This document shows positions 1 to 13,629 of a stretch of 64,000 bases of DNA, in pieces. The stretch spans positions 785,547 to 849,546 of the forward strand of contig VZRN01005389.1 of assembly GCA_013397935.1 (NCBI GenBank), written 5' to 3'. Position numbers and translations under genes: made by a program. This stretch comes from Dasyornis broadbenti (Eukaryota > Chordata > Aves > Passeriformes > Dasyornithidae). Position 1 is the stretch's first letter, and each line of letters opens with the position of its first letter. The notes beneath the pieces are model-generated. The model searched no databases. It had not been told where the DNA came from and worked only from the letters and a program-made list of their open reading frames with translations.

Positions 1-142
1 GATCCCTGGCAGTGTCCAAGGCCAGGCTGGACAGGGCTTGGAGCAGCCTGGGACAGTGGGAGGTGTCCCTGCCCATGGCAGGGTGGGGGACTGGCTGCTC
101 TGTAAGGTCACTTCCAACCCAAACCATTCTGGGACCCTGTGG
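1..142 (+). mobile_element. CR1-type LINE, 3'-end fragment
   Basis: Carries the CR1 tail phrases GTGTCCAAGGCCAGGCTGG, GGACAGTGGGAGGTGTCCC and CTTCCAACCCAAACCATTCT. The element 3' end points right. It is cut by the window's left edge, so its true start is unknown. A short open frame over it is not a gene. Confidence 0.85.
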
Positions 143-1373
143 TCCCTCAGCTCCTTCAACAGTGCATGAAAGGAAACCAGTCCTGGCAGAGACTGATCAG
201 CTCCTCAGCAAGGAAATAGATTTTTCCTCCCCCGGAGAAGAATCAGGAGCTATGGGTGCCCTGGGACCCCACAGGTGTAGGAAGAGCCAAGGTCACACCT
301 GACCCAGTTCTGCTTTGCTGTGGCTCCAGTGAGCACAGGAATGGGGTTCTGAGGAAGGAAATACCAAGAAATTAGAAGTTGAGGCCTGGCTGTGCCTGTT
401 GTATCCTCTTTGAGGACCTGGGAAACAAACTCAGTGTTGCCGCTTCATATCTCCAGGGTGGGGGCGGCCCTTGTGCTCAGGCTGGGGAGGAGGAGGAGGG
501 TGAGGGGAGAAAATCTGAGCATGGCCTCGGCTGTTCTCTGCCAGGAGGAGATAACACACGGTGGGGAAGAGGAGAGAGGAGGGAGGGAGGTCCTGTCCAA
601 CATAAGTACTGATATTTATTATTTACTTTGAGCAAACCGTGCCAAGTGCTTTGCAGAGAACACACAGCCAAGCATGTGAGGGGTTTAAAGAGCTGCACAA
701 GCACCAGCAGGGAAAAGTCTTTTGCAGCTCAGTGATAAACCAAAGGCATATTTCTGTCCTAAGTCAGTCTCACCCATGAATTATGCATGCTGGCCTGCCA
801 GAAACACGGGGTAATCAGGAATACACCGTGCCCGTGGTAAACACAATGCACATCGCTGTAATAGAGCTGAAGACCATTCCCAGCCACTCTTGCTATTAAA
901 GCTAAGAAATGCGCAGTGTTTTCCCACTCAGCCACCACTTTAACTCCAATGCTTTGCTATTCCCCAAACACTAATAAAGTGTTTAGAGTGAGCGAGAGCT
1001 TCTGCACGCAGAGGAAAGGCTGCTGGATCAGACTGTGGGGTGGTTATTCCTGTGTTGGCAGGGTTTGGAGCCAGTACAGCTGCCTGGTGGGGTTCCCTGG
1101 GGAGTTCCTCCCCTGAGGGGTCACTCTGAGATCAAATTAACTCTACAGCCAAGGAACTCCCTGTCCCCTGAGGCCCCCATGCTCAGCCAGGCTGGCAGGG
1201 AGTGGGGATCAATTCCAGAAGAGGATCCGTGCGTGTCCCAGGTGCTGGTGCTGCAGGGCGGGTGCCACTGCCTGGGTGGAGTGAGCTCGGGGGCTGCACC
1301 GCTCCTCTCTGCCCCTGCTTTGCTTCTCTGGGTTTTGTCCGTGGCAAACAAAGTCCAACAATATTTGCACTTG
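143..1373. other. Intergenic, no gene recognised
   Basis: Unique sequence with mixed GC content. Open frames here are short, overlap on both strands and show no known domain. Confidence 0.6.
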
Positions 1374-1426
1374 CTGATCTTGGAGGTCTTTTCCAACCTA
1401 AATGGTTCTGCGATTCTGTGATTTTG
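1374..1426 (+). mobile_element. CR1-type LINE, short 3'-terminal fragment
   Basis: Matches the CR1 end phrase GGTCTTTTCCAACCTAAATG and then the degenerate terminal ATTCTGTG repeats. The element 3' end points right. This is the shortest CR1 remnant in the window. Confidence 0.75.
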
Positions 1427-1785
1427 TAGCCTCTGAGACAAAATCCACCACGATGTGGCTTTTCCGTCAGCTGAAGCGTGTGGAACAGATCTGCATGGAT
1501 TGTGGAGAAGTGGCATCTTGGAAATAGAAATGGTGAGATTGCTGCAGGAATAGCTGCTTAGTCCTTTGCCTGCCTTGTGCAGGAGAAGACGGATCCTGCA
1601 CAATTTCTGTCCTTTCCAGCCTCGACCTGTTCCCAACGAGCTCTGGAATGCCCACACGGAGTAGAACATGCTCTACAAACACTGAGCCTGGGTGATGCTT
1701 GTCCAGCATCCTGACTTTGATTCAACAGAAAACAGCAGAGAACTGAAGACGGTTCAGAATTCCCACTTCCTTTCCCCTGAACAGG

Positions 1786-2060
1786 CCAAGGAATGTGATT
1801 TCATTCATTGTATACTCAGTTCAAAGCACCATTTACTGCTAAAGGATCGAGCAAATATAATTTAAAGTTCCACTGTGCATGTGACAGATTTAATTAGTGT
1901 ACTTGGGAGCTCAAAGTAACTCAGAAAGTATTTGTTTGCATAAAACCAGGCTATGTCTGCATTTTTAACTGGAATAAAGTAATGGAGTTATGGAGGATGT
2001 AATGAGTTGTTGCATAAACACCATCCTGGATGGGGAATTAGATTAGGAAATAAAACTTGG
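1786..2060. promoter_or_regulatory. AT-rich candidate conserved noncoding element
   Basis: Unique, repeat-free stretch with TTTAATTAGTG, TTTGCATAAA and other homeodomain or POU-like words, distinct from its GC-richer surroundings. Interpretation rests on composition alone. Confidence 0.2.
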
Positions 2061-3877
2061 TTAGTAAGCGCACCCAAATCCAGCCTGCCATATCCTCCTG
2101 CCCACAGAGGCCGTCACTGCCGTTCAGTGAACGTGGTTGGAATTGTGTGGCTGTGGGAGGAGCTGGGGTGAGAATCCCTGGTGCGGTTAGCCCGTGTGCA
2201 GTGGCCGGTGGTGACAGCGGTGGAGGCACCGGCTCGGACACACCACGGGGTCAGGCCGGCTCCTTCACAGGAGGAAAGACTTGCAGGTAACTCCATCCCT
2301 TGTGGGGTCTGGAAGGTTTGTCCACAAGCACCGCAGTGCTTTGAGCAGAGTTGTCAGAAAAGGGTGGGTCCTGGCTGGGACACAGAGCTAGGGCCTGCTC
2401 TGCTGTTGCTGTCTGCTACAAACCTGCCCGCCACGCTCCGAGCTGTGTGTTCACCGTGCGCTGCCGGCAGCCTGCGGTACCTGGCAGTGGAGCTGGTAAG
2501 GATCCGGGTTGGAGGGAGACCTGATGGCACAGCCCGGATTTATCTGAGGAACTGAGGAAATGGCTCACAAGGCTCTGATCCAGCGGCTCTGCCGTGGGGA
2601 GCAGGGGTCACCGGCACAGGGCAGCGCTGCTGGCCGTGGGCGGGATGAGCGATGCTCCGTGGGCCCTCAGGGAGGAGCCTTCAGGTACTGATGAAAGCCG
2701 ACACGAATTGCAGGCAGATGGTTCTCTCTCCCCTCTCCCCAACGGAGTTTCCACCTTGCACTTCCCATATAAAACCCATAATCTCGCACAGCCCGGAGCT
2801 GCAGTGACGATTTTCAGGGATTGAACTCTTGTTTCTGGCTTGGGAACTTCAGTTGTTACCTGGTACCTCTGGAGGTCACTATAACAAAGAAGAATACAGA
2901 TACTGGAAGAGGTTTTTAAGGTTTTTATTCGACTATTTGCTCTCGAAGTTACTTTCTGTGAAACAGCACACACACATGTGAAGTCTGATCAATTCATGCA
3001 GGTGTTTTAATTAATCTCTGTGTGGAAAATTCTTGATCCTGCAAAATTTGGATTCTTCTGTCCATCCTACCCATTGCCTACAGCAATCATCAGCTGCTAT
3101 GCCTTCCCAGTTTGAAGACTTTCCCACTGGTCAGAAATGGAAGATGAAACCTGGCACTCCACATCCTGCTAACCTGTGCAGAGCATCCAGAAACTCTGGG
3201 TTTTCCTTGTGGTGTGAGGAGGGTTTTGTGTAGTTTAATGTTTTTCACACTGATGCCAGAACAGCAACACAGGATTCTTAAGAGACATAATTTTAAATGG
3301 GAAAAGTTTTAAGGCAAATTAACTCAAGTAGCACCTAATCACACCTCCAGCAGGTCCTTCTAAATAAAGCAAAAAGCTTTATTAAAGAATAAATAATAAA
3401 ACTGACAAACTGCAGTGGAATTTAATATCTGCCACTTGCCTTGTTTTGTAATGTGCACCAAACCAAGAAAGTGCCCAATTCTCTCGGTATTTAGTTTCTT
3501 TAAAGCTTCTCTAAACTTCAGAGTGGTCAAAAAGAACTTCAGCAACAGAGGAATGGGAGCCACCCAGGGTGTGTCAGCGAGGTGCCAACACTGTCCTGAA
3601 AAACAGACCCAAACCTTCCCGTTATTGACAACCTTCCTGGAGCCTGGACTTTGGCTTTGGCATTGTTGTAGTTCAGCAGCTCCCAACGTGCCCTCAGAGG
3701 CTGTTGGATAATGGAACAAAAGCCAAATTCCCTTCGGCTGTAAGGGAAGGACGTTGTGCCGTGTTCAGCTGAGTTAACAGGGGCTGCTCATTGATCCTTG
3801 GTAGGGAGGGTCATCTTGGGTTTGGATTTTCTGCTGGGCAGTGAGGAGTGGGCTTGGACTTCAGCCTGCTCCTGGAG

Positions 3878-3975
3878 CATCCCTCCTTACTGCATCCCAC
3901 ATTCCCCTTTATTCCATGCTGCATCCCTGCTTACTCCATCTCACATCCCTCCCTGCTCCATCCTGCATCCCTGTC
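3878..3975. repeat. Degenerate CATCCC-rich tandem repeat
   Basis: Imperfect units of roughly 22-34 bp built from GCATCCCT, ACTCCATC and TCACATCC words repeat four or five times. Units are too diverged for a precise period. Open frames over it simply read the repeat. Confidence 0.6.
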
Positions 3976-4939
3976 CCTGTCCCCTGGAGGTTCTCTGGTG
4001 TTTGCTGAAAGCTCAGAGCACCAGCTAAAGGCTTCCACCCTGCAGTACTGCTGCTCTCTCTTCTCTCTCTCCTGACTCTTTTCAAGGAACTGGTTGCAAC
4101 GAGAGTTTGACATCTGCACTCTGCCAGATGTGGCAGAAATGGGCCAGGGAGTGAAGGGATTACTGAGGGAAGAGGGAATGAAAACAGAGTCCCACAAAAA
4201 AATAGTACAGAGGACCTGACGGCCCTCGGGTACCTGTGTAAGGAGTCACCCAGCCTGACCAGCTCACAGGTCTCTGCTGCTGACACTGCAAATGGCCTGA
4301 ATTTGGAAAAAAAAAAAAAAAAAATTAGAACTAACCCTACAAAGGGAATTGCTGTTAATGCTACCATGTGAAACTTATTTTGTTTGAAAGAAAGATGCTG
4401 ACGGAGCCATTTCCATTGGTTTCTGTTCAACAGGTTCTTAGTCCTTGCTGGCAGAAGTGGGTGCTCAGAAGGTCTCATCAGCCGTTTCACACCCTGCGTT
4501 GTGTCTTTATTCCAGGGTAGACAATTGCAACGTCACTCACAAGATGTTGTTTGGGAACTTTCCAGGAGAAATAAGAATTTTTCATCCTGGTGATATGCGG
4601 CATGACCTTCAACTCTGAACACCCTAAAATAAAGTTTGTCTGAACTTTCCCATTGATGTATGCAGGCTGCAGGATAAAGCCTGAAGCTTTCTCCTGCTCG
4701 GAAGCTCGTGCTCTCCAGTTGTTTGTCACCTGGAAAGCACAATGTCTATTCCCTGATATGTCAGGATAGAGACACTATTTTTTGTTTGATGGCTCAGCTT
4801 GACTTTTCAATGACTAAAATTTACATCGTGGGGTTTCAATCATCTGAGTTAGTTCTTAGCCAAACTTCAAGTGCCTTTGATCGCTGCCCACGGGTTAACT
4901 GCTCCGAGGAGTCTCAAAATTGTTGGTATTGTTAAACAG

Positions 4940-5260
4940 ACAACATATTTTTCTTTTGATTAGACACCGAGGCCAGCAACACTGTCTGCTGTGCAGAGTT
5001 ATCTGAGCAGCCTTCTCAAGTGCTGCAAGTTTACCCTTGAATATGACAGATATAAACCACCTTTTCTGTGTCTGTGTATCTTTCAGTCAAGTGATTGATC
5101 TGCCACATTAGTGCGAGCTCCTGCTTTGTCACCCTGGCACTCGCAGGCTGAGCTATATATTCTGCAAGAGGAGATTGCCAAGGACACTCCTAGGATGGAG
5201 CAATCACCACAAGAAACCTTTGCATCATTTGCAAATATATGAATTTGGTTTGTATACTAA
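4940..5260. promoter_or_regulatory. Candidate conserved noncoding element
   Basis: Repeat-free AT-rich block with TTTTGATTAGAC, AAGTGATTGATC and ATTTGCAAAT words. Composition resembles developmental enhancers; there is no direct evidence of function. Confidence 0.2.
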
Positions 5261-7015
5261 CAGGCACTGAATGTCCCTAACAGAAATTGTTTTCAAGGGC
5301 ACGCACAGAGCCCAGAGGAAATGCTCCTGCAGCTTCCAGCCTCAGTCACATCACTTAACATCTTCTCTTCAGTGGGCATTAACTTTTCAGAGGTGCTGCC
5401 AACCAGCTGGTTAAAAACCTCTCCTGGTATTGTTTCAACAGATCTGTAAGGACATACAGGAAGGACACGAAGAACGTGGTATGAGCTGTGTTTCATAATT
5501 TTTCTTTAAATTAATTTTTGGAAATGAATGCAAAAAAAAGATGAAGATACATTGCAGAAGTGGGACAGAGCATGGCGAATTCAATCACTTTATTCAGGAC
5601 ACGGATAATTCCTAATGACAGCAGACAGAAGAGCAAGGCCCTATCAATTAGTGCCAATCAGGTGCTAAGTGTAGCTTCTGTTCCAGAGTAAATGTGGGCA
5701 GGACGTGAAGCTGCCTCCTTAGTTTTGCTCGAGGAGCTGCTGGAGGAGCTGCATGTTCTCGGTGCTGTCTTGTGCAAAGGACAAGCAGGGGAAAGTCCGC
5801 CGTGTCACCCCTCAGGGCAGCGCTGGGTGAGGGGCTGAGCTTCCTGAATTTCAAGGGCTTTAAGTGCGAAGTAACTGCTTTTGGTAAGAACAGGCAGAGC
5901 ACAGAGTGAACAGGACACATGCAGTGCGGGGAGAGGGTGTCCCTTCTTCTGCCTTGCAGTCACTCCATGCAAAAAAGAAGCAAAAAGAGCTCAGTAAGAG
6001 TTAAACAATGGTCTCAACACCTGCAAATTTATGGAATTGTGATTAGCAATTATAACTTTAAAAATATGGGTTTTACAGTGACATTGGAAAGTGATTTTTT
6101 TTTTTGGAAATGAACATTTAAAGAGAAGCAAGACTTACTGTGTGGTAATGGAAATGGAATTTCTGTACAAGAATTAGCACCTGTGAGCTGATGAACTGGA
6201 CAAAGCAGGTCCAGGGCATCCTTCCCTCAGTCCTGCCAATGCAGAGTCTGGTCCTGGCATGACTGTGACATTCCTTCAGGATTTGGGACCTTTCCTCTCC
6301 AGCCCTGTTGGTGCCACAGCAGTGGGTGGCATCGACCTGTGGGGACCTCGGCAGAGTGTGACCTCTCCGATGAATTTCGGGAAAAAAGATCCTTTGGAAG
6401 TTTGAATGGCAGCTGTCAAATGCGCAGCTGAGACCAACCTCTGTTTAATTTGCCTCAAGAGATGAGAGATTCCGTGGCGACATTTACTTCTGCCTCCAGA
6501 GACGTAGAGGTGAGAGGTTCTGCAGACCACTTCTCTGAAGCGCCACAGAATAAGTATTCAGTTCTCTTTTCTCCTAAGAGACTCTGGGCATCCTGTTGAA
6601 ATACCAAGGAGGGAAAGGTAGAAAGACATAAAAAGGTCATTAGAAATATTCAAGAAAGTGGCATTTGGCAAGTGTAACAGCCCCGTGATGTCTGCAGTGC
6701 CCCTTCACACTAATTGTGGCTCGGAAAGATCACCAGGGATGGTTTTCAGAGGAAAATCTCAGAGAAATGGTCCGAGTCTCATTTGTCAGTAGAGTTTACT
6801 AAGGGGCTGTCGACGGAGTAAAATAGAAAGCAACACACGCCTCTTCTCTGCAGGATGGCTGGAGTAAATGATCCCCTTGAAGTTACAGCAAGAATTACGA
6901 ACACCAGCAGGTTGTACCTCCCAGCTCAATTTTGGACAGTCTCAGTGGGGACGTGGAGTCCTACCCTGTTCCTGACCTCCTGAAAGAGTGAAAAGCTGGA
7001 CATTGCCTGCAGTGG

Positions 7016-7170
7016 AATCACAGAATCATGGAATGGCCTGGCCTGGAAGGGAAATTAAAGATCATGTAATTCCACCCCCGTGATGTGGACAGGGACACCT
7101 TCCAGTAGAACAGGTTGCTCAGAGCCCCGTTCAACCTGGCCTTGAACACTTCCAGGGATGGGGCAATTCC
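7016..7170 (-). mobile_element. CR1-type LINE, 3'-end fragment
   Basis: Reverse orientation: AATCACAGAATCATGGAATG opens the fragment, then GACAGGGACACCTTCCAGTA and CTGGCCTTGAACACTTCC. The element 3' end is at the left. Confidence 0.9.
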
Positions 7171-10100
7171 TGGAAGAATGGAGATTTGGTGGTTCCTGTG
7201 TTTTGTTTGCTTTCAGAATAACCTTACTGTTGAACTTTTCAGAAAGAAGTCAAACAGGTATTAGAAGAACTTTAGTTGTTTTTATTTTTTTTTTTGTTTA
7301 GATTTGTTGTTGTTTTTTTAAAAATTAGTATTTCAGCATGAACACTCCCCCAGCCCCTGTCTGAGTCCAGGCTCTCTATCCAGGGGGCAATATTCCCATA
7401 CAGGATTATTCCCTGGTGCCGATGTTCTGACCGGCTGAGAGGAAAGCTTGTTAAGAGGATTTTTTCCCAGTTCCTCCAGCTCTCCTCGTTTCCCTGTTTG
7501 ATGTGGGCAGATCTGGTATGAAAGCAAATGCACCTTCAAGTGCTCAGGAAGTGCCAGGATCTAGGGAGATAATGAATTAAAGCGCTGCCATGGAGCTCGT
7601 TCCACCTCTGATGTGCATGTTTAATTATGTGACAGGTTTTGATAGAAAGAACAATGTTTAAGTGCCTGTAAATTCCGAGCATCCGGTTTGATGAACTGAT
7701 CTTTATGTATTCCTGCCTCATAAATGGCTTTGAATGCACTTCTAACAAGGGACTGGATTAGGCATAATAGGACAGGGACAGCACGGGGAGAACGTTTCAA
7801 TTGGCATCTAAAAGGCATCAGTTTCTGTGCGGGGTGAGAGTGTGAAAGTGCCTCTTAGAATAACCCGTGAAAAATGCAGGAGATGAGTTAAATGTGAACC
7901 CAAGAGGAAGGTCTTGAAGATTGTGCTTGCAGCAAAAATGTGATCAATGGGGACCGGAGAGCGAAACAATGCTGGGCTGCCGGCGAAGTAGGTCACCCGT
8001 TAACGAGGCACTGACTCACGCGGAGGGAGAATTTAATTTTTAAACACCAAACCCTGCATTTGCTTGAAATAAAACATATATAGGAATTCAGCAGCTGGCC
8101 AAATAGGAAAAAATATTCATGCTTCATTCCGCTGTGTTCAGTTTTTGTTAAATTTACTTATGTAATGCTTTAATAACTTTCAACATTTAAGTCTTGATTA
8201 GCTGTGACTTCTTTGTGTTGCTGCTGTTCCTGCAGCTCAGGACTTGCGTGAACCAGGAGCTGTTGAACGGTGGTGGTAGCTGGGGTGGTGCAGGGATAAA
8301 GTTGTGCATCACTTGCACTTACGCTCTGAGAAGTTGATGGATTCAAGTTCTTTGTGTCCTGTCTGCTCACAGAAAGAATACAAAAATATATACGTGGGTA
8401 TGAAAAGCATGAGATACCAAACCTTCGAGAAAGCAGCTGCTATTGGTGTATCCTTTACGTAACGCCGGGGCTGTACAAAATGTGAGTAAAATGACATAAT
8501 TCAAGACTTCCCCAGCATATTTGCTCTCCATGAACAGCCCATAATTTAACATGTTGCTGTTCCTCCAAGAGCATCTCCGCATTCACTCAAACCCTTTCCT
8601 GTGGTTGTAATTAGTATTTTATCTTATTGATTAATGGAGAAAGATCGATAAGGCCGGTCTTAAAATCATTTAGCACTAAAACACTGTGCAATAACAGTGC
8701 CTTTGTAATCCCTTTAATAATGACACAAAGAAGTTATTATTTCTTCTCAGGAGTCCCCACTGGATTTATGTTAATGGGAGGGAAATTCCTTGCGGATCTG
8801 TCCGGCCACAGGCTGCAGTTCCGGAGACCCAGACCTGAGCAGCTGAGCTGTGTGTGGCCAAGGCTCAGAGGGTTTAACAAACGCTGATAAACCCCTAATT
8901 TATAATATTTAGCCCCACTGTCTTCTTTCATCTGCTACACTTTTGCGTTAGTGGAAAATTATCGCCCTGTTTCATGCCCATGAATTTTCCACAGAGCAAA
9001 ATCGTTTTTTTGGTGTTATTTTTAATGGCTGTATTTGCTGGTTAGCTGAGGGTCTGAACCAGCCCTCAGGGCTGGGGAAGGGAAGGTCCTGCCCACAGGA
9101 GGCTGGAGAATGCCCGGAGCCCTTTGCCAGGGTGAGCTGCTCCAAAACGGGGTGCACTGAAGGCAGGATGCTCCACTTCTGGTCACACACGAAGTGCCTT
9201 TTTATTTTTCGGTCCCAACTGAGCCGAGTTAAGCCCACATCATCCCATTTTAAAGGGAGTATAAAACATCCACGTGAAGCCGTGCCCCGATGTAATGGGA
9301 AGAGCTCTTCTGAGCTGCAGAATTCTAAATTGCAGCCGGTGACTAAAGGTGGAATTTTGGCCATTGTGCTTGGCTTCTGCATTATCCAGAGCAACTCATT
9401 CTCACGAGGTTTTTAAAAGCATCCTTGAGAAATAAGCACAAATCCTAGACAATGGCCAGCATTCAACCGGAAGGAAAATGTTTTATGTCTGGAAAACATT
9501 TGAAAAGAGAGATTTGAACCTTCCCCAAGCTTCGTTAATGAACGAGCTACCTGAAGAAAACTTCAGTGGAAGGAATGAAACTGGAATTGGGACAATGGTT
9601 TAAACAAAAGCAGAGTAATTGTGCTCTTCTCACCTGAGAATCATTTTTCCAGAGAGCCGAACCTGCCTGGGTCTCTCCTTGGAGTGATGATGCTCCTTCA
9701 GACCACGGCAGAGGCTAAGACAGGGACTGAAGGAATTAGGGGGGAGTCTCTGTGCCTTCGCTTCTGGTGGGAGTTTTTACAACTATCTGCTCTTAGGCAT
9801 TGGTCTAAAATAATGAAACTCATATGTATTTTTAGAGATTACGTGGATTTTTGATTAATTAAGAATATAAGTCCCAGGCTCCTTCTTTAGATGTTAGCTC
9901 TTATTAATATTTATAAAAAACGATTCCATATTAATACATTCATGATACATCAGATATGTGGCACTACCCGGTTTAACAGATTTTTTTAGAACATCATTGT
10001 AACTGTGAGGATGTTCTCCTCTGTCCTTCTCTGAGCTGAAAGAGTATTCATATGGATTTTTCTCCCAATGTTTAGACAGGATTTTTCTGAAAAGCCTCCT

Positions 10101-10562
10101 TTTTAATTACCTCGCCAGTCCATCAATAAAGGGCTGCAGGCAACGTAATTTCAGCAGCGAGCAGATGTATAAACTGCAATAGGAGCAGTCAAGGAGCAGA
10201 ATTTCTGCAGGTATGGGTTGGATCGAATCCAATACCTGGTACTGGTGCTGGGGGATGTGAATGGACGTGGGGCTGGGGGCGAGCTGGGGTTTGAGACCTC
10301 TGGCCGCGTTCTGAGCCCACGCTGTGGTGGATCTCAGCTGTGTGCCCCTCCTGGTGCCCACTGAGGGGCTGTCCTGGGTCACCTGGGCCAGGGGTGCTGC
10401 AGGGGCGCTGCTGGGGCTGGCACGTCACAGGGACCCTGCAGGGCATGGGGGGTGTCCAGCTTAAAACTCGAAACTGTGCGCCAGAGATTGCTTTAGACCA
10501 GTGAGCTGGGAGTGAGGCACATTTTCATGGAGGAAGAAGTAGCTGCTGGTTTTAAGTCATTC
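7171..10562. other. Intergenic, no gene recognised
   Basis: T-rich stretch at about 7275-7325 and AT-rich blocks near 8.05, 8.6 and 9.9 kb. No protein family seen in any frame. Confidence 0.6.
8590..8750. promoter_or_regulatory. AT-rich candidate conserved noncoding element
   Basis: Repeat-free block with TTGTAATTAG, TTGATTAATGG, AGATCGATAAGG and TTTAATAATGAC. Dense in homeodomain core words. Inference from composition. Confidence 0.2.
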
Positions 10563-11000
10563 ACAGAACTATGGACTCGTGGAATGGTTTGGGTTGGAAG
10601 GTTTAACTGGGTTAGAGATCACCCAGCTCCATGCTCTGCCATGGACGGGGACTCCTTCCACTGTCCCAGGCTGCTCCAAGCCCCATCCAACCCGGCCTTG
10701 GACACTGCCAGGGATCCAGGGGCAGCCACAGCTTCTCTGGGCACCCTGTGCCAGGGCCTCCCCACCAGCACAGCCAAGAATTTCACCCCAATATCCCATC
10801 TAACCCTGCCCTCAGGCTGTGGGAAGCCACTGTGCCTTGTCCTGTCATTCCAGGCCCTTGGAAATTGTCTCCATTTTTCCTGCAGCTCCCTTCAGTCACA
10901 ATTAGGTCACTCCAAAGCTTCTCTTCTCCTGGCTGAGCAATCCCAACTCTTTAGCCTTTCCTCATGCAGAGGTGCTCCAGCCCTCTCATCATCTTGTTTT
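10563..11000 (-). mobile_element. CR1-type LINE, longest 3'-end fragment in the window
   Basis: About 440 bp in reverse orientation, from GGAATGGTTTGGGTTGGAAG at the 3' end through AGCCACAGCTTCTCTGGGCA to GAGGTGCTCCAGCCCTCTCA. It reaches further into the element than the other copies. No intact reverse transcriptase frame. Confidence 0.92.
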
Positions 11001-13241
11001 TAACAATAAAGCAGAGAAGGTGTGGGCCTTGTGTCGCCGTTTCCCTGCACCTTTGTGCTGCTGTTGGGCTAAACTTCCCCCAGCTCCTTCCCCTGCAGTA
11101 ATTAGGATTCCATAGTTTTTTAAAATCTTTTTAACATTCCTCATTTCAAAGTTAATTTGCTTTGAGAGCAACCCAATTAGAGGTGAATCACTCTCTATAT
11201 GTGCAATTCTGCACTAATTGCTTTATTTGATCATTTTATATTTATAAGGTAAATGCCTTATTTTCTTTAGGAGGGAGCTCTCGCTGCCTCCCACCTCTCG
11301 CAGCTCAAGGTCTTTTCCATTTGTGGGTGGCTGTTGGCAATAAAGAACAATGTTATTATACCGTTGTTCAGAGAATTATGTCCTTTGCAAAAGAATCACA
11401 GTGCAAAGCCACCGCAGACCGTGTGAGGGGAGGCTGCGTGGGGGGCTCGGGAGAGCAGCGTGTCCTCTTTGACATCGCGGGAGCGCAAGCTCGGATTGAA
11501 TCCCTGGTCCAGGAGGTGGGGAAAGTAATCACAGTTTTCTGTGGCACTGAGGAGAGGTCTGATAGCTCACAGTTATCTGAGCGCTCACACTGAACTTTAC
11601 CCGCACATGATCCCGTGTCCTGGGATGTTATTTTCTGGGATTGAAATGGGTGTCTCCAAGTTTGCAATAAAGATAAATCAATAGTTATCATCTGTTTTGT
11701 TACATGGGTTTAGGATTAATTCTGAATGGGTCCACAGTGATCTTTAAACAAAACTAACTCTAAAATATTTCGCTCCTAGCAGGAGTGTGAAACCAGGCCT
11801 GGGTGAGCCAGCTTGGGGTGGCAGCTCCAGCTGCTCACAGCCCTTCTTCAGGCTGGGTTAATGTCCATCAATCCTTACCGCCAAATTAACAGCCAACATT
11901 TGCAGTCAGGATGGTTATTAGCAGGGTCAGCTGCAGCAATCTTATTGGAAATGTGAATTTTCCCAATCCTGGTTTTGCCTTGGAGGGGGTTGTCCTGTGT
12001 ACCAATCACTGTCATCCAAATCCATCATCTCCAAGAAAGAGCGAGCGTGCTGTATGTACAGACCTAGCAACAGAGAAAATCTGAATCTAAAAATTTGAGG
12101 AGGAGGGTAAAGGTGAAGCAGAGAATGGGTAAAATTCCAGATTGAGCAGTGGGAGCAGCTCATGAAGCAGGCCTGGCAAGAGCCAGATGACTGTGCCAAG
12201 CCCGATTCATGTGGCATTAAAAACATCTATCTCCTTAAAAAAAAAACAAAAAACAAACAACAAACAACACAGTAAAAGATGATCTCTTGTTTTCAAGCCT
12301 GCAGAAAATTTTCAAGGGAGAGAAAGAAAGTTCTGTTCGTTAGTTTTTTTAATTTAATGAAAAAATCAGTATTTAGGTGAGTTTCCTGGTGGTATTTACA
12401 ACACTGACCCTTGAACTCTTGATTTATTAATAATTCCAAAGATCCTGTATCCAAATTAGTAATATAAATATTGCCACCCTGTCTGATTTCAGAGCTGCAG
12501 GCAGCACTCTCCATCCCTAGCAGAATCCCATCAACCAGCCCAGCAGCAGGGAAAGAAATTGGCACCAATTCAATTCATTCAGGCTGGAAATAAGATTGGG
12601 AAATACCATCACCTTAATTCATTATTATTTTCACCATGTGAGTTGTAATCTTGTCATTATCCTTTATGCCAGCCTTAAGATCATTCTGTTCTCCGGGGAG
12701 TTTCAAATGTTTCTTGCCAGGTAGCAGCGATGGAACTCCGTGTTCCCAGCTGGCACAGAGCCCTGAGGGAAATCTGGGGGGGCCTGGTGTCATTCAGAGC
12801 CCCGGGAGCCCTGTGACACCAGGGAAGGAGCTGTGCCCCTCGTGCCACCTGGCACCTACTGGTGTTGTTCCACACGTGTGTGTTACACCAGGCTGGTTGT
12901 AAATTCCATTGTGTCCCTGGCAATCATAACTCCGGGCACGGAAAGCCCTGGGGATACATCAGGCCCTAAGAAAGTCTTGAAATTACCGCTTCCTTACCAC
13001 TGGCTGTGTTTGAAATAAGGAGCCTTTGTGAGTCATTTCCAAACGCACTGGACCAGGCAGGCACAGAGTGAGACCCTGCAGCCTGTGGAGCCAGGACAGC
13101 TCGAGGAACGCGTTGGGAATGCTGGTTCCTTTGGCCTTGATCCGGTGAAGTCGTGTGCGTAACTATGGGGCTGGGACAGAGTTTGTGCCCCTGGCTGGGA
13201 CAGGAGCCAGGGGGCTCTGGGTGGGACCTGCCTGCCCTGCT
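11001..13241. other. Intergenic, no gene recognised
   Basis: AT-rich around 11.15-11.27 kb and an A/CAAA-rich simple stretch at about 12235-12270. Nothing else recognised. Confidence 0.6.
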
Positions 13242-13629
13242 CTCAGCACCCCTGGCAGTTCTGCCCTGCCCTCAGCACCCCTGGCAGTTCTGCCCTGCTC
13301 TCAGCACCCCAGCAGTTCTGTTTTGCCCTCAGCACCCCAGCAGTTCTGCCCTGCCCTCAGCACCCCTGGCAGTTCTGCCCTGCCCTCAGCACCCCTGGCA
13401 GTTCTGCCCTGCCCTCAGCACCCCTGGCAGTTCTGCCCTGCTCTCAGCACCCCAGCAGTTCTGTTTTGCTCTCAGCACCCCAGCAGTTCTGCCCTGCTCT
13501 CAGCACCCCAGCAGTTCTGCCCTGCCCTCAGCACCCCAGCAGTTCTGTTTTGCTCTCAGCACCCCAGCAGTTCTGTTTTGCTCTCAGCACCCCAGCAGTT
13601 CTGCCCTGCCCTCAGCACCCCTGGCAGTT
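13242..13629. repeat. Minisatellite, 14 copies of a 28/29-bp unit
   Basis: Each unit begins CTCAGCACCCC and continues with (TG)GCAGTTCTG then CCCTG or TTTTG. The long (29 bp, CTGGCAG) and short (28 bp, CAGCAG) types run L L S S L L L S S S S S S L. The period is not a multiple of three and all frames just read the repeat, so the apparent 169- and 163-codon frames over it are not genes. Confidence 0.97.

Larger units (their letters stand above)
1427..7015. other. Intergenic, no gene recognised
   Basis: Contains a degenerate tandem near 3.9 kb, an 18-base A run at 4307-4324 and two AT-rich candidate conserved elements listed separately. No open frame shows a known protein family. Confidence 0.6.

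Noticed and set aside
4307..4324. 18-base A run as a possible processed pseudogene tail
   Set aside because: No gene-like sequence precedes it on the plus strand and no target-site duplication was seen.
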